A stretch of DNA of 64,000 bases from NCBI GenBank assembly GCA_019745325.1, contig JAIETK010000016.1, positions 1 to 64,000 on the forward strand, given 5' to 3'. This DNA comes from Nitrosomonas sp. (lineage in GTDB: Bacteria; Pseudomonadota; Gammaproteobacteria; Burkholderiales; Nitrosomonadaceae). Positions 18,203 through 27,776 of the stretch are shown piece after piece. Both the position numbers and the translations under genes were made by a program. Positions within the stretch are counted from its first letter, which is position 1; each line of letters begins with the position of its first letter. The notes under the pieces are model-generated. The model was not told the DNA's origin, did not search any database, and saw only the letters and a list, made by a program, of their open reading frames with translations.

Positions 18203-19354
18203 ATGTTTAAGCAGATAGTGATTGTTGGAAGTGGATTGGCTGGTTATGGGGTGGCGCGGGAGCTTCGCAAGCTCGATGCCGAGATACCGATATTAATGTT
18301 ATCAGCCGATCATGGTGGTTTTTATTCCAAGCCAATGTTGTCAAACGCTCTGTCATCAGGAAAAACTCCAGATACGCTGTTAAATAGTGATGCTGCTCAA
18401 ATGGCTGCACAATTAAAAATTGTAATACGTCCTTACTGTCGAGTCGCAGCGCTTAATCATCTAAAAAAAGAGTTGATTTTAACTGATGGTGAAAACATCC
18501 TTTACGACCGGCTGGTTTTAGCATTAGGCGCGGATCAAGTGCGTTTGCCGTTATCAGGTAGTGGTGCGGGAAAAGTGTTGACAGTTAACGACTTGGATGA
18601 CTACAGAAAATTTCGCGCAGAATTAGATGGAAAAAAAAGAGTCAGCATTATTGGCGCGGGTTTGATCGGATGTGAATTTGCAAATGATTTGGCATTAACC
18701 GGCCATCACGTGGATGTGATTGATATTGGTACCCAACCGCTTGGGCGTCTTTTGCCTCCTGAGAGCGGAGCTTTTATGCAAAAAAAACTAGAAAATGCAG
18801 GCGTTGTTTTTCATTTGAATACCTCGACAAACTCGATTGATCAGGTGCGGGAGCACTTGTGTTTGACTTTGGCGAATGGCAACTCTATAGAGTCGGACGT
18901 TGTCTTATCAGCAGTTGGATTGCGTTCACGTACTCAACTTGCGGCAACAGCAGGGATTCCGGTTAACCGGGGGATTGTGGTGAATAAGTTTCTGCAAACG
19001 CAAGTGAATGATATTTATGCTTTAGGTGATTGTGCTGAAGTTGAAGGCAAGGTGTTACCGTTCGTAATGCCCATTACTCATGCCGCTAGAGCGCTTGCTG
19101 CAACGCTTGCGGGGCAGCCAACGCCTGTTCATTATCCGGCAATGCCAGTTATTGTGAAAACTTCGTCATGCCCGGCTGTGGTTTCGCCGCCGGACTTTGG
19201 TGTTAATGGCGCATGGAATGTGGAAGAAGATGAGAACGGCATTAAAGCGCTTTATGAAGATGATGCCGGGAATTTAATCGGATATGCATTATTGGGTGAG
19301 GCGACAAAAGAAAGAAACAGTTTGACTGCGCGATTGCCTGCTGTATTGCAGTAA
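18203..19354 (+). CDS. FAD-dependent NAD(P)H oxidoreductase (rubredoxin reductase type)
   Basis: Two-dinucleotide-binding-domain flavoprotein of 383 aa. FAD motif IVIVGSGLAGYGVARELR at the N-terminus, NAD motif VSIIGAGLIGCEFANDL near residue 150, and the second FAD motif IYALGDCAEVEG near residue 275. The SKPMLSNALSSGK segment is typical of rubredoxin-NAD reductases. No rubredoxin gene is adjacent, so the electron acceptor is not established. The ATG at 18203 has a nearby GGAGAAATGGG but a modest ribosome binding site. Confidence 0.82.
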   Translation: MFKQIVIVGSGLAGYGVARELRKLDAEIPILMLSADHGGFYSKPMLSNALSSGKTPDTLLNSDAAQMAAQLKIVIRPYCRVAALNHLKKELILTDGENILYDRLVLALGADQVRLPLSGSGAGKVLTVNDLDDYRKFRAELDGKKRVSIIGAGLIGCEFANDLALTGHHVDVIDIGTQPLGRLLPPESGAFMQKKLENAGVVFHLNTSTNSIDQVREHLCLTLANGNSIESDVVLSAVGLRSRTQLAATAGIPVNRGIVVNKFLQTQVNDIYALGDCAEVEGKVLPFVMPITHAARALAATLAGQPTPVHYPAMPVIVKTSSCPAVVSPPDFGVNGAWNVEEDENGIKALYEDDAGNLIGYALLGEATKERNSLTARLPAVLQ

Positions 19355-19412
19355 GACGGATTTACATTGTTATTCACTGATTGCTTCTGATATCAATTGA
19401 TGGTTGGTGCTG

Positions 19413-20024
19413 ATGAAACTCTTGTTTGATCTATTTCCAGTTGTATTATTTTTCTTAGCTTATAAGCTTCACGATATTTTTGTTGCGACCGCTGTTGCAA
19501 TGGCTGCAACTTTTGTGCAAATCGGCTGGCTCTGGATACGCCATCGTCAAATTGAGAAAATGATGTGGATAAATTTGGCAGTAATTACGGTATTTGGCGG
19601 TGCAACCTTAGTTTCTCAAGATGAAATGTTTATTAAATGGAAACCGACAGTTTTCTACTGGCTGATTGGATCGGCGTTGTTCATATCCGATTGGCTATTC
19701 AGCAAGAATCTGATCAAGGCGGCGCTTGAGAAACAGATGGTATTGCCAGCGGCGGTTTGGAATACCCTTAATTTGAGCTGGATTGTTTTTTTTGCAATCA
19801 TGGGTTGCGTCAATCTCTTTGTCGCATTTAATTATTCTTTAGATACCTGGGTTTCTTTTAAGCTTTTTGGAGCAACCGGTTTAATGCTTGTTTTTATAGT
19901 GGCGCAAATAATTTTTTTGGGGAAATATCTAAAAGACACAGCGGTATTGATAGTTGAGAATACGGATAATGCCAATGACGGGAAGATGAAAGACGAAATC
20001 GAAAATCGAGTGAGTAAAAAATAA
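19413..20024 (+). CDS. yciB: Inner-membrane protein YciB (septation protein A family)
   Basis: Polytopic membrane protein with about five to six hydrophobic segments and the family core [33 protein letters not shown] and [24 protein letters not shown]. Linked to envelope maintenance in E. coli. I chose the ATG at 19413 (203 aa) over the TTG at 19404 since the family begins MK-x-LFD. Its stop overlaps the yciI start, an arrangement common in proteobacteria. The hydrophilic C-terminal tail is a little longer than usual. Confidence 0.93.
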   Translation: MKLLFDLFPVVLFFLAYKLHDIFVATAVAMAATFVQIGWLWIRHRQIEKMMWINLAVITVFGGATLVSQDEMFIKWKPTVFYWLIGSALFISDWLFSKNLIKAALEKQMVLPAAVWNTLNLSWIVFFAIMGCVNLFVAFNYSLDTWVSFKLFGATGLMLVFIVAQIIFLGKYLKDTAVLIVENTDNANDGKMKDEIENRVSKK

Positions 20025-20329
20025 TGATGTTATATATGATTAATGGAGAAGATGTGCCGGATAGTCTGGAGAAACGAATGACGGTACGTTCGCAGCATTT
20101 AAGCAGAATTCAGGCATTACAGGAAGAAGGCCGGTTAATTTTAGCCGGTCCATTTCCGGCAATTGATAGTTCAGAACCGGGACCTGCGGGTTTCTCGGGT
20201 AGTCTGATTGTAGCGGAATTTGAATCTTTGGAAGCTGCGAAAGTCTGGGCAAACGAGGATCCTTATGTAAGTGCGGGAGTGTATCAGAGAGTGACTGTTA
20301 AGCCCTTTAAAAAAGTGTTGCCGAGTTAA
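20024..20329 (+). CDS. yciI: YciI family protein, 101 aa
   Basis: Small ferredoxin-like alpha/beta protein with the family His ([24 protein letters not shown]) and Asp-containing [11 protein letters not shown] motif. Function is uncertain; related proteins have weak dehalogenase- or muconolactone-isomerase-like folds. It overlaps yciB by one base (TAATG); either of two adjacent ATGs (20024 or 20027) can start it. The pair is cotranscribed. Confidence 0.9.
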   Translation: MMLYMINGEDVPDSLEKRMTVRSQHLSRIQALQEEGRLILAGPFPAIDSSEPGPAGFSGSLIVAEFESLEAAKVWANEDPYVSAGVYQRVTVKPFKKVLPS

Positions 20330-20480
20330 ATCTTAATCAGTGTTGCTTTTTCCGGGGAATCAAAATACTTATGAAGATAATAGGTTAGGTAAAGATTCAC
20401 GTGCATTCGGTTAAGGCGTATACTTTCTGCGTATCATGTTTTGAAGAATAATTTTGTTTAATTACAGTAGAGGAAATTCC

Positions 20481-21275
20481 ATGCGTTTGATGAGAGTCTT
20501 ACAAATAATAGTAACCGGCTTTTTAAGCCTTATCGCCATGTCCACTCACTCTCAATCGGGCGGGGTCATGGCTAAAGTTAATGGTATTGCGATTCCGCAA
20601 GCGCGTTTGGAATTGATGGTGAAGGCGAATGTAGCACAGGGACAGCCCGATGGGCCTGAAATGAGAAAAGCGCTGCGTGAAAATTTGATTGCTGAAGAAA
20701 TCCTGGCTCAGGAAGCCGTTAAAAAAAGACTGGATCTGGATCCGGAAGTCATATCGCAACTAGAAATCGCCCGTCAGGCAGTATTGGTGAGAGCGTATCA
20801 AGCTGACTATATCAAACATAATATTGTCAGCGACGATACCCTGCGCAAGGAATATGAGATGCTCAAGGTGCAAATGGGCGATAAAGAGTATCGAGCGCGC
20901 CATATTCTTGTCGGTAGCGAGAGTGAAGCGCTGGACATTATCGCTCAGCTTAAGAAGGGTGCTAACTTTGCTAAATTGGCCGAGCAAAAATCACTGGATG
21001 ACGGCAGTAAGGAAAATGGAGGCGAACTTAACTGGAGTCCGCCGGCTGCTTATGTCCGGCCTTTTTCTGAAGCGTTGGTGAAATTATCGAAAGGGGGAAG
21101 AACGGATTTACCTGTTCAAACTTCATTTGGCTGGCATGTGATCGAATTAATGGATATTCGTCCGATGGCAGTACCGCCGTTTGAGGAAGTTAAACAGAAT
21201 ATTCAACAACGTGTGTTACAACGTGAATTTGCAACGGTTGTTCAAGATTTGCGCAGCAAAGCGAAAGTGGAATAA
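20481..21275 (+). CDS. Periplasmic peptidyl-prolyl isomerase (PpiC/parvulin family)
   Basis: SurA/PpiD-like chaperone-isomerase. Signal peptide at residues 1-25 (MRLMRVLQIIVTGFLSLIAM, cleavage near HSQS), N-terminal SurA-like helices (NGIAIPQARLELMVKAN, RENLIAEEILAQEAVKK), then the parvulin domain with RARHILVGSE, GANFAKLAEQKSLD and TSFGWHVIEL. The start at 20481 is chosen over 20454 because GAGGAA lies 8 bases before it and the signal peptide starts there. Probably helps fold outer-membrane or secreted proteins. Confidence 0.92.
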   Translation: MRLMRVLQIIVTGFLSLIAMSTHSQSGGVMAKVNGIAIPQARLELMVKANVAQGQPDGPEMRKALRENLIAEEILAQEAVKKRLDLDPEVISQLEIARQAVLVRAYQADYIKHNIVSDDTLRKEYEMLKVQMGDKEYRARHILVGSESEALDIIAQLKKGANFAKLAEQKSLDDGSKENGGELNWSPPAAYVRPFSEALVKLSKGGRTDLPVQTSFGWHVIELMDIRPMAVPPFEEVKQNIQQRVLQREFATVVQDLRSKAKVE

Positions 21276-21319
21276 TTTTTTTGTTGCCATGGGTTGGGTT
21301 GAATGGATTCGGGGTGTTT

Positions 21320-22393
21320 CTAACGCATCATTTTCCTTTTAACCCTTGGCGCAACCGCACAAAGTAGCTCATAGCTGTTCGTGTTGGCATAGTGAGCTAC
21401 TTCATCAACAGGCAATCCCTCACCCCACAAGATTACCGCACTATTCAGCCCTGCATTTTTGATATCTGTGAGGTCCACAGCGATCATATCCATGGAAACT
21501 CGTCCTAATAACCGGCTGCGTTGATCATTGATTAATACCGGTGTATTGGTGGGTGCGTGTCGCGGATATCCGTCGGCATAGCCACAGGCCACAATTCCGA
21601 TACGCATCGGGCGATCTGCTTCGAAGAGAGCGTGATATCCGACTTTATCGCCGATCTGTAAATCATGAATTGCAATAATTTTGCTCGAGAGTGTCATCAC
21701 CGGCTTTAGCCGAAGTTCGGATGCGGTTTTATCCGGAAAAGGCGACGAGCCGTATAACATGATTCCAGGCCGTACCCAGTCGGATTGCGTTTCGGGATAG
21801 CGGACGATTGCCGCAGAGTTTGAGACTGAACGAGGGTAATGATAATCCCGGGTAATAGAAAGAAAGCTTTCAAACTGCCGGATAACGCTTCCTTTTTCCG
21901 AAGGAACATCCGCGTTCGCAAAATGCGTCATTAATGTCAGACTTTTGGCGCATTGACTATCGATTAATTGCTGGATTATCGAAGAAAATCGATCGGGAGT
22001 CAGACCAAGGCGATTCATCCCGGTATTGATTTTCAGGAATATGTCCAGCGCATGCTTCGATTTCGTTAGCATGGCAACTTGTTCTTCGTGGTGAATAACC
22101 GCGCTCAATCGATAACGCTGAAATTCTGCTATTTCTTCAGTCGAGAAAAAGCCTTCCAGAAGAAGAATGGGGCGCTGATAGCCTGCTTCTCGTAATGCGA
22201 TAGCGGCATCCAGTTCGAGTAGCGCAAAGCCATCCGCATCATTGAATCCACTCACAGCCGAAAATAATCCATGTCCGTAAGCGTCCGCTTTTACGACAGC
22301 CATGATTCGCGCTTTCGTTGCATATTGACGGGCAACAGCTAAATTCTGACTGAAAGCGGAAATATCAATTGTGGCTTGTATTGGACGCGGCAT
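21320..22393 (-). CDS. alr: Alanine racemase
   Basis: PLP enzyme making D-alanine for peptidoglycan. The PLP lysine is Lys35 in VVKADAYGHG; the second catalytic Tyr lies in KVGYHALF, and the C-terminal barrel has GRVSMDMIAVDLT. Length 357 aa, start MPRPIQATIDISAF as in the family. Converges with the ppiC gene and is divergent from lplT. Confidence 0.97.
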   Translation of the reverse strand: MPRPIQATIDISAFSQNLAVARQYATKARIMAVVKADAYGHGLFSAVSGFNDADGFALLELDAAIALREAGYQRPILLLEGFFSTEEIAEFQRYRLSAVIHHEEQVAMLTKSKHALDIFLKINTGMNRLGLTPDRFSSIIQQLIDSQCAKSLTLMTHFANADVPSEKGSVIRQFESFLSITRDYHYPRSVSNSAAIVRYPETQSDWVRPGIMLYGSSPFPDKTASELRLKPVMTLSSKIIAIHDLQIGDKVGYHALFEADRPMRIGIVACGYADGYPRHAPTNTPVLINDQRSRLLGRVSMDMIAVDLTDIKNAGLNSAVILWGEGLPVDEVAHYANTNSYELLCAVAPRVKRKMMR

Positions 22394-22619
22394 CGATTTA
22401 GAAAGATAATTTAATTAGGCCAGGATATAACGATCGTAACCTTTATTTGGTGCACCAAATATTCTTTGAAGCGTTGATGCGATGATATTCGGCATTATGT
22501 GCTAATCTCACGAACTGAATCATGGTAAGCGGCTAATACTATCACTCTGACCGGTTTCATGGGGCAGTTCAATTGGTAATTAACGTATCTTGAATAAAGC
22601 ATCAAAATAGGGAAAAAGT

Positions 22620-23894
22620 TTGGAACGCGGTTTTTATACAATCATGGCGGCGCAATTCTTCTCATCGCTGGCCGATAACGCGCTGCTGGTTGTGGCGATT
22701 GCATTGTTAATTGATTTACATGCTCCAGCCTATTTAACACCGATGCTGAAGTTTGTTTTCGTGGTGTTTTACGTCATTCTCGCGCCTTTCGTCGGCGCTT
22801 TCGCAGACTCGATGCCGAAAGGGCGGGTAATGTTTGTCAGCAATACCATTAAAATAGCAGGCTGCGGTTTGCTATTCATCGCGATGAATCAGTACTTTGC
22901 ATTGGCATCCTATGCGGTTGTGGGTCTGGGAGCGGCCGCGTATTCTCCCGCCAAATACGGCATATTGACAGAGTTATTGCCGCCTGAAAAATTAGTGATT
23001 GCGAATGGTTGGATTGAAGGATTGACAGTAGCCTCGATCGTATTGGGGACGGTTCTAGGTGGCGTGCTGATTACACCGGTAGTGTCCAATATGTTGTTGG
23101 AGTTTGATTTCCCGATGATTGATACGGGTATCGATAATGCTTTGGAAAGCAGTATTCTCATCATTGCCGTTATTTACGCCATCGCCGCGGCGTTTAATCT
23201 GTACATCCCGAATACCGGTGTCGATCATCGAATTCCCAAAAAAAACCCGCTCTATCTGGTTCACGAGTTCAGTCATTGCGTAAAGTTATTATGGACTGAC
23301 AAACTCGGTCAAATATCGCTTGCGGTAACCACCCTGTTCTGGGGAGCCGGAGCAACATTGCAATTTATTGTGTTGAAATGGGCCGAGGTAGCGATGGACT
23401 ACCCGTTGAACCAGGCCGCGCAGCTGCAAGGTGTGGTGGCTTTGGGTATTGCCGCCGGTGCTATCCTGGCCGCTAAGTGGGTTTCATTAAGGCAATCTGT
23501 GAAAGTGATTCCATTGGGAATCGCGATGGGTATTGTTGTGACCGTGATGATTCTTGTCAGGGATTTATGGATTGCGATTGTACTGCTGATGTTGATCGGT
23601 GGTTTGGCCGGTTTTTTTGTGGTGCCGATGAACGCGCTATTGCAGCATCGCGGGTATATTCTGATGGGTGCCGGACACTCTATCGCCGTACAAAATTTTA
23701 ATGAAAATTTAAGTATCTTGGTGATGTTGTCACTTTACGCGCTACTGATTTTCTTTGACGTTCATATTTATGCCGTAATCGCAGCATTCGGTTTATTCGT
23801 ATCCATAACGATGGCCCTGATCAGGAGATGGCATTTATCGAATCAAAGTAAAGAAGACTCACTGCATTTGATCGGTACGAGAAAAATTCACTAA
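22620..23894 (+). CDS. lplT: Lysophospholipid transporter LplT
   Basis: Major-facilitator inner-membrane flippase importing lysophospholipids for reacylation. About 12 hydrophobic segments; hallmark motifs QFFSSLADNALL, APFVGAFADSMPKGRVM and GLGAAAYSPAKYGILTELLPPEKLVIANGW. Starts at a TTG (22620). In many bacteria the acyltransferase aas follows or is fused; it does not here. Length 424 aa. Confidence 0.93.
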   Translation: MERGFYTIMAAQFFSSLADNALLVVAIALLIDLHAPAYLTPMLKFVFVVFYVILAPFVGAFADSMPKGRVMFVSNTIKIAGCGLLFIAMNQYFALASYAVVGLGAAAYSPAKYGILTELLPPEKLVIANGWIEGLTVASIVLGTVLGGVLITPVVSNMLLEFDFPMIDTGIDNALESSILIIAVIYAIAAAFNLYIPNTGVDHRIPKKNPLYLVHEFSHCVKLLWTDKLGQISLAVTTLFWGAGATLQFIVLKWAEVAMDYPLNQAAQLQGVVALGIAAGAILAAKWVSLRQSVKVIPLGIAMGIVVTVMILVRDLWIAIVLLMLIGGLAGFFVVPMNALLQHRGYILMGAGHSIAVQNFNENLSILVMLSLYALLIFFDVHIYAVIAAFGLFVSITMALIRRWHLSNQSKEDSLHLIGTRKIH

Positions 23895-23932
23895 CTTTAT
23901 CGCAATTAACCCATTACTTGGGTCGAGAAATA

Positions 23933-24646
23933 TTATTTCAATGATTGCATTGTCGCATTTGCAAAACACAAATCCTTCCATGCTTTTGCTTTTTCCGGCA
24001 GCGATCGCAGCAAATAAGCCGGATGATAGGTAACAATCAGCGGGATGTTAGAAAAATGATGCACTTTTCCGCGCAGGCTTGAGATGCTGTCGTCGCATTT
24101 GAGCAGGTTTTGCGCAGCAACCTTTCCCAATGCGACGATGAGTTTTGGTTTGATTAATTCTATTTGACTTATGAGATAGGGTTCGCACTGCCGGGCTTCG
24201 TTTAGACTGGGATTTCTGTTACCAGGCGGGCGGCATTTGACGATGTTGGTGATATAGACGTTATTGCCTCTTTTTAACCGGATCGCCGCCAACATTTGGT
24301 CGAGCAGTTTGCCGGCTTGTCCGACAAAAGGTTCGCCGGTTTCATCTTCTTTCGCGCCGGGACCTTCGCCGATAAATAACCAATCGGCGTTTTCATCGCC
24401 AACACCGAAGACAGTATGCGTTCTGGTTTCGCTTAATTGACAGCGGAAACAATCGGTAACTGCCTGTTTTAACTGAAGCCAAACCGCTGGATCGGATTCT
24501 TTGCTGGATTGATTATCTTCGGATGAATAAAGCACGCTGGAAGATTCTTCCTGTGATCGCGTATCCTGCGCTGAAAGATTCGATTTTTGCCGCCATACCG
24601 GCAGCAAGTTCAATTCTTTGAAGCTATGCGTGCGCCTGCCATTCAT
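23933..24646 (-). CDS. Uracil-DNA glycosylase, family 4/5 (Fe-S)
   Basis: Removes uracil from DNA. Motifs: [33 protein letters not shown] and TYHPAYLLR. Cysteines in [16 protein letters not shown] and RQCEPYL are placed as the [4Fe-4S] ligands of family 4. The first 55 residues are a polar Ser/Glu-rich linker typical of betaproteobacterial members. The ATG at 24646 overlaps the rimI stop by 4 bases; the longer frame to 24685 lies inside rimI. Last gene of tsaB-rimI-udg. Confidence 0.92.
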   Translation of the reverse strand: MNGRRTHSFKELNLLPVWRQKSNLSAQDTRSQEESSSVLYSSEDNQSSKESDPAVWLQLKQAVTDCFRCQLSETRTHTVFGVGDENADWLFIGEGPGAKEDETGEPFVGQAGKLLDQMLAAIRLKRGNNVYITNIVKCRPPGNRNPSLNEARQCEPYLISQIELIKPKLIVALGKVAAQNLLKCDDSISSLRGKVHHFSNIPLIVTYHPAYLLRSLPEKAKAWKDLCFANATMQSLK

Positions 24647-25098
24647 AACAATAATTGCATGACGCGCGCATCTTCCCGCCCGCACATTGCCGGGTAGTAG
24701 CCTTTACGCGTCGCGATTTGCTGAAAGCCCATTTGTTGATAGAGCTGAGCTGCGCCAAGATTGGATTCTCTAACATCCAGTAGGATCGATTTTGCATTCA
24801 TGTCGCGGGCGCTTTGTATGAGGTGCTGCAGCAATTTTTTTCCGAGGCCTTTTTTTTGCCAATTTGCCGCGATTCCTAATGTGAGGATGTGAGCTTCATC
24901 AGGACTCATCATCATGATCCCATAACCCACTATCGTGTCGGCTTGCTCCATGACCTGACATAAATAACCCGCGTCAATTGAATCCGAGAAATTACCGGGC
25001 GACCATGGGAAAAGAAAGATTTCCCGTTCGATCAGGATGACCCGATCCAGATCAGTTGGGTGCATTACCCTGATTTCAAAGGCTTGTTGCAACGTCAT
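24643..25098 (-). CDS. rimI: Ribosomal protein S18-alanine N-acetyltransferase
   Basis: GNAT acetyltransferase of 151 aa that acetylates the N-terminus of S18. Acetyl-CoA motif LGIAANWQKKGLGKKLLQHL (Q/R-x-x-G-x-G/A) and RESNLGAAQLYQQMGFQQIATRKGYYP are diagnostic. Overlaps tsaB by 4 bases upstream and udg by 4 downstream, so translationally coupled, the usual order. Confidence 0.94.
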   Translation of the reverse strand: MTLQQAFEIRVMHPTDLDRVILIEREIFLFPWSPGNFSDSIDAGYLCQVMEQADTIVGYGIMMMSPDEAHILTLGIAANWQKKGLGKKLLQHLIQSARDMNAKSILLDVRESNLGAAQLYQQMGFQQIATRKGYYPAMCGREDARVMQLLL

Positions 25099-25775
25099 AC
25101 TTTCCGCTCATTTTCTGTTAATGCAACTTTATTACGGATATAAACAGGGCTTGCATCAGCAGGATGCAAGCGGATACCTTCGCCGAATTGATAACAAGCC
25201 AGTTGCACGATTTCCGCGGCGTGAGGGCGAAATCCGCTGTGAATCTGTTGGATAGTATCACAATAAATTGCCGTCAATTTTTGGCGATAAACATCGAAGC
25301 CGCTGCCGCATGCTACCCACGCGTTGTCTGGTAATAAGGGGGCATTATCCGGCGAGCACAGCATGGGAGGGCTAATAATTTTCCAATTACAGTTGGAAAT
25401 TTTTTGATACGCGGCATGATAAATTTCTCCCATGCGAGCATCCAGCGCTACGACGGCAAATGGCGCCGCTGTTTTCTGCGCTAACGCTTCGAGGGTATTA
25501 ATCCCGATGACGGGCAGATTGGCGGCATATGCTAAACCTTGTGCGACGCCGCAGGCGATGCGCAAGCCGGTAAAGGAGCCTGGGCCGGCGCCAAAAGCGA
25601 TTCCGTCGATTTGGTGTAAATTTAACGCCGCATTTGCCAGTAATTCTTGAATCATTTCTAACAGTATTTCGGAGTGCCGTTGCCCCGCAAGGATTTCATT
25701 TGCGAGAATCCGGTCATTCGACAGCAATGCAACGGAACAGAATTCCGTCGAAGTTTCAATGGCAAGGAGTTTCAA
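25095..25775 (-). CDS. tsaB: tRNA threonylcarbamoyladenosine synthesis protein TsaB
   Basis: Non-catalytic partner of TsaD and TsaE in t6A37 formation on tRNA. ASKHA-fold start MKLLAIETSTEFCSVALL, then GQRHSEILLEMI and the GPGSFTGLRIACGVAQGLAYA motif. Length 226 aa. First gene of the three-gene unit. Confidence 0.96.
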   Translation of the reverse strand: MKLLAIETSTEFCSVALLSNDRILANEILAGQRHSEILLEMIQELLANAALNLHQIDGIAFGAGPGSFTGLRIACGVAQGLAYAANLPVIGINTLEALAQKTAAPFAVVALDARMGEIYHAAYQKISNCNWKIISPPMLCSPDNAPLLPDNAWVACGSGFDVYRQKLTAIYCDTIQQIHSGFRPHAAEIVQLACYQFGEGIRLHPADASPVYIRNKVALTENERKV

Positions 25776-25825
25776 GGCCAGTGCTCGTTAAAATGGATGA
25801 AGTTGCAAAAACGTACATGCGGAAG

Positions 25826-26374
25826 CTATTTCAGGGGCCAATGTGCGAGAGAGATATAATCGACTCCCTCCGGGCCGGATCTCGACTGTACCAGGTGCCA
25901 TTGACCGATAGACCACAAAACCGGTTTCATCGGTTGGTTATCGATGGGACGAAAGGCTTTTCTGATAAGCGTGATATGCGGCTTGTAGTTACGGTTGTCA
26001 AATAAAAATCCCGCTTCTGTCAGCGAATTCTTAAGTGATTCCACCAGCACGAACAATTCGTCAGGATAATGCGATGCTCCGGCAAAAACGATTTGGTTGT
26101 GTTTCCAATAACTGATTTTATTGAGTTCCAGCTCGAATTTCTTCACAGAAATTTTTTTCATCGTTTCCAGCAATGTATCGATGCGATCTATGTCTGTGTC
26201 GCCGAGAAATAACAGTGTGAGATGAATGTGATGCGCTTTGATAACTCGTCCGCCGCACATTACCTGGATTTCCTCGGCTTTCCGGATCAGTTTCTTTTGA
26301 GTAATTTTATTTGGAAAGGCGGCAAAGAAAATCCGGCGCGATTGTTTTTGCGGTACGTTGCCATTACCCAGCAC
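25826..26374 (-). CDS. thpR: RNA 2',3'-cyclic phosphodiesterase
   Basis: Two-histidine (2H) phosphoesterase/ligase-like enzyme. Both HxTx motifs are present, HLTLLFLG and HITLIRKA, separated by about 85 residues. Length 182 aa. Start is a GTG at 26374, five bases after the ispF stop, so it ends the ispD-ispF-thpR unit. Physiological substrate unknown; the older name is 2'-5' RNA ligase LigT. Confidence 0.9.
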   Translation of the reverse strand: MLGNGNVPQKQSRRIFFAAFPNKITQKKLIRKAEEIQVMCGGRVIKAHHIHLTLLFLGDTDIDRIDTLLETMKKISVKKFELELNKISYWKHNQIVFAGASHYPDELFVLVESLKNSLTEAGFLFDNRNYKPHITLIRKAFRPIDNQPMKPVLWSIGQWHLVQSRSGPEGVDYISLAHWPLK

Positions 26375-26379
26375 GCTTA

Positions 26380-26865
26380 TTATTGTGCCCGAGTGATCAA
26401 ACAGACAACTTCAACGGCGATGCCTTCTTTACGCCCAAGCGCTCCCAAGTTTTCCGCTGTTTTGGCTTTGATGTTGATATTGCCGATGTGAGTCTTGAGA
26501 TCTTGTGCAATATTGTGCCGCATGGTAGGGATATGAGGCGCCATTTTGGGGGCCTGGGCGATAATGGTCGCATCCAGGTTGCTGAGCGTATAATGATCGT
26601 TTTCCAGCAAACGGTATGTTTCGCGAAGCAATAAGCGGCTATCAATGTTTTTGAAGCGGGGATCGGTATCGGAAAAGTGCTGACCGATATCGCCTAAAGC
26701 GGCAGCGCCCAGCAGCGCGTCACAAATCGCATGCAAGAGTACATCCGCATCCGAATGACCCAGTAATCCTTTTTCATGCGGAATCGTAACACCGCCGATA
26801 ATCAGTTGACGTCCTTCAACCAATTGATGCACATCATAACCTTGTCCTATTCGTATTGCGTTCAC
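26380..26865 (-). CDS. ispF: 2-C-methyl-D-erythritol 2,4-cyclodiphosphate synthase
   Basis: Fifth step of the MEP isoprenoid pathway. Zinc ligands Asp11 and His13 in [11 protein letters not shown] and the [25 protein letters not shown] motif are intact; 161 aa. Its start overlaps the ispD stop by 4 bases. Confidence 0.97.
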   Translation of the reverse strand: MNAIRIGQGYDVHQLVEGRQLIIGGVTIPHEKGLLGHSDADVLLHAICDALLGAAALGDIGQHFSDTDPRFKNIDSRLLLRETYRLLENDHYTLSNLDATIIAQAPKMAPHIPTMRHNIAQDLKTHIGNINIKAKTAENLGALGRKEGIAVEVVCLITRAQ

Positions 26866-27566
26866 TGACTATTCCTTTGCTGTAAAATTAATTCCGCTAA
26901 TGCCAAATCATTAGGGTAAGTGACTTTGAAATTGTAAGAATCGCTCGCAACAAGCTTGGGGCGAAGTCCAATGGCCTCAACCGCGCTGGCATCATCCGTG
27001 ATTTGTGTATTTGCCGCATTTTGCAATGCCTGGGCCAGTAGTTCATAACGGAACATTTGAGGTGTTTGCGCTTGCCACAGATGCTCTCGAGGCTCGGTGC
27101 ACGCCACCCGGTTTTCTTGATTGCTGCGTTTCAGCGTGTCAGCGACCGGAACGGCGAGTAATCCTCCCACTGCGTCATCCGCCAATTCATCAATTAATTT
27201 GTCGAGCTGTGATTGCGATAAGCATGGACGGGCCGCATCATGCACCAGAATCCAATCCTCTGGACTGATGCCAAGCGCATGCTGCGCGGCGGTCAAGCCA
27301 TTAAGAACGCTGGCTGCTCGCGTATCGCCGCCGCATTTAAACACACGCAATTTACCGGAGAACTCAGACCAATCGTATTTATCCCACTCGGAATCGTGGG
27401 GGGCAAGTACAATCAAAACATCAGCGATCGACGGATTCCTGCATAGCGTATTGATTGCATGATAGATCATCGGTTTGCCGTTCAGTGGTAAGTATTGTTT
27501 GGGAACATCATTACCCATCCGGGATCCCGAGCCTGCTGCCGGGATTAATGCGAGGAACTTCGACAT
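26862..27566 (-). CDS. ispD: 2-C-methyl-D-erythritol 4-phosphate cytidylyltransferase
   Basis: Third step of the MEP pathway, transferring CMP to MEP. Nucleotide-binding [30 protein letters not shown], and the late [11 protein letters not shown] motif are present; 234 aa. Head of the ispD-ispF-thpR operon and divergent from prfB, 210 bases apart. Confidence 0.97.
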   Translation of the reverse strand: MSKFLALIPAAGSGSRMGNDVPKQYLPLNGKPMIYHAINTLCRNPSIADVLIVLAPHDSEWDKYDWSEFSGKLRVFKCGGDTRAASVLNGLTAAQHALGISPEDWILVHDAARPCLSQSQLDKLIDELADDAVGGLLAVPVADTLKRSNQENRVACTEPREHLWQAQTPQMFRYELLAQALQNAANTQITDDASAVEAIGLRPKLVASDSYNFKVTYPNDLALAELILQQRNSQ

Positions 27567-27776
27567 GGTGGGATCTTCAGGAAAAACCGGTTAATGAAAT
27601 AATTGAGTTATTGGCAATCGAAGGGGTTATTATATTTTTTTTTGGTTTACCATGGTTTGGAATTTATTATGGACGCTCTGGAAAGGTTAAACAGGATTTG
27701 GCATGCCGGAAAGCGCGGTTGCCATATTGAGAATTTGTAACGGGTATAATGCAGGCCTTTTAGTGAGGTGAATTTT

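Noticed and set aside
18030..18218. 62-aa plus-strand frame before the flavoprotein gene
   Set aside because: It overlaps the mlaA terminator, has no good ribosome binding site, and does not match rubredoxin or any known small protein.
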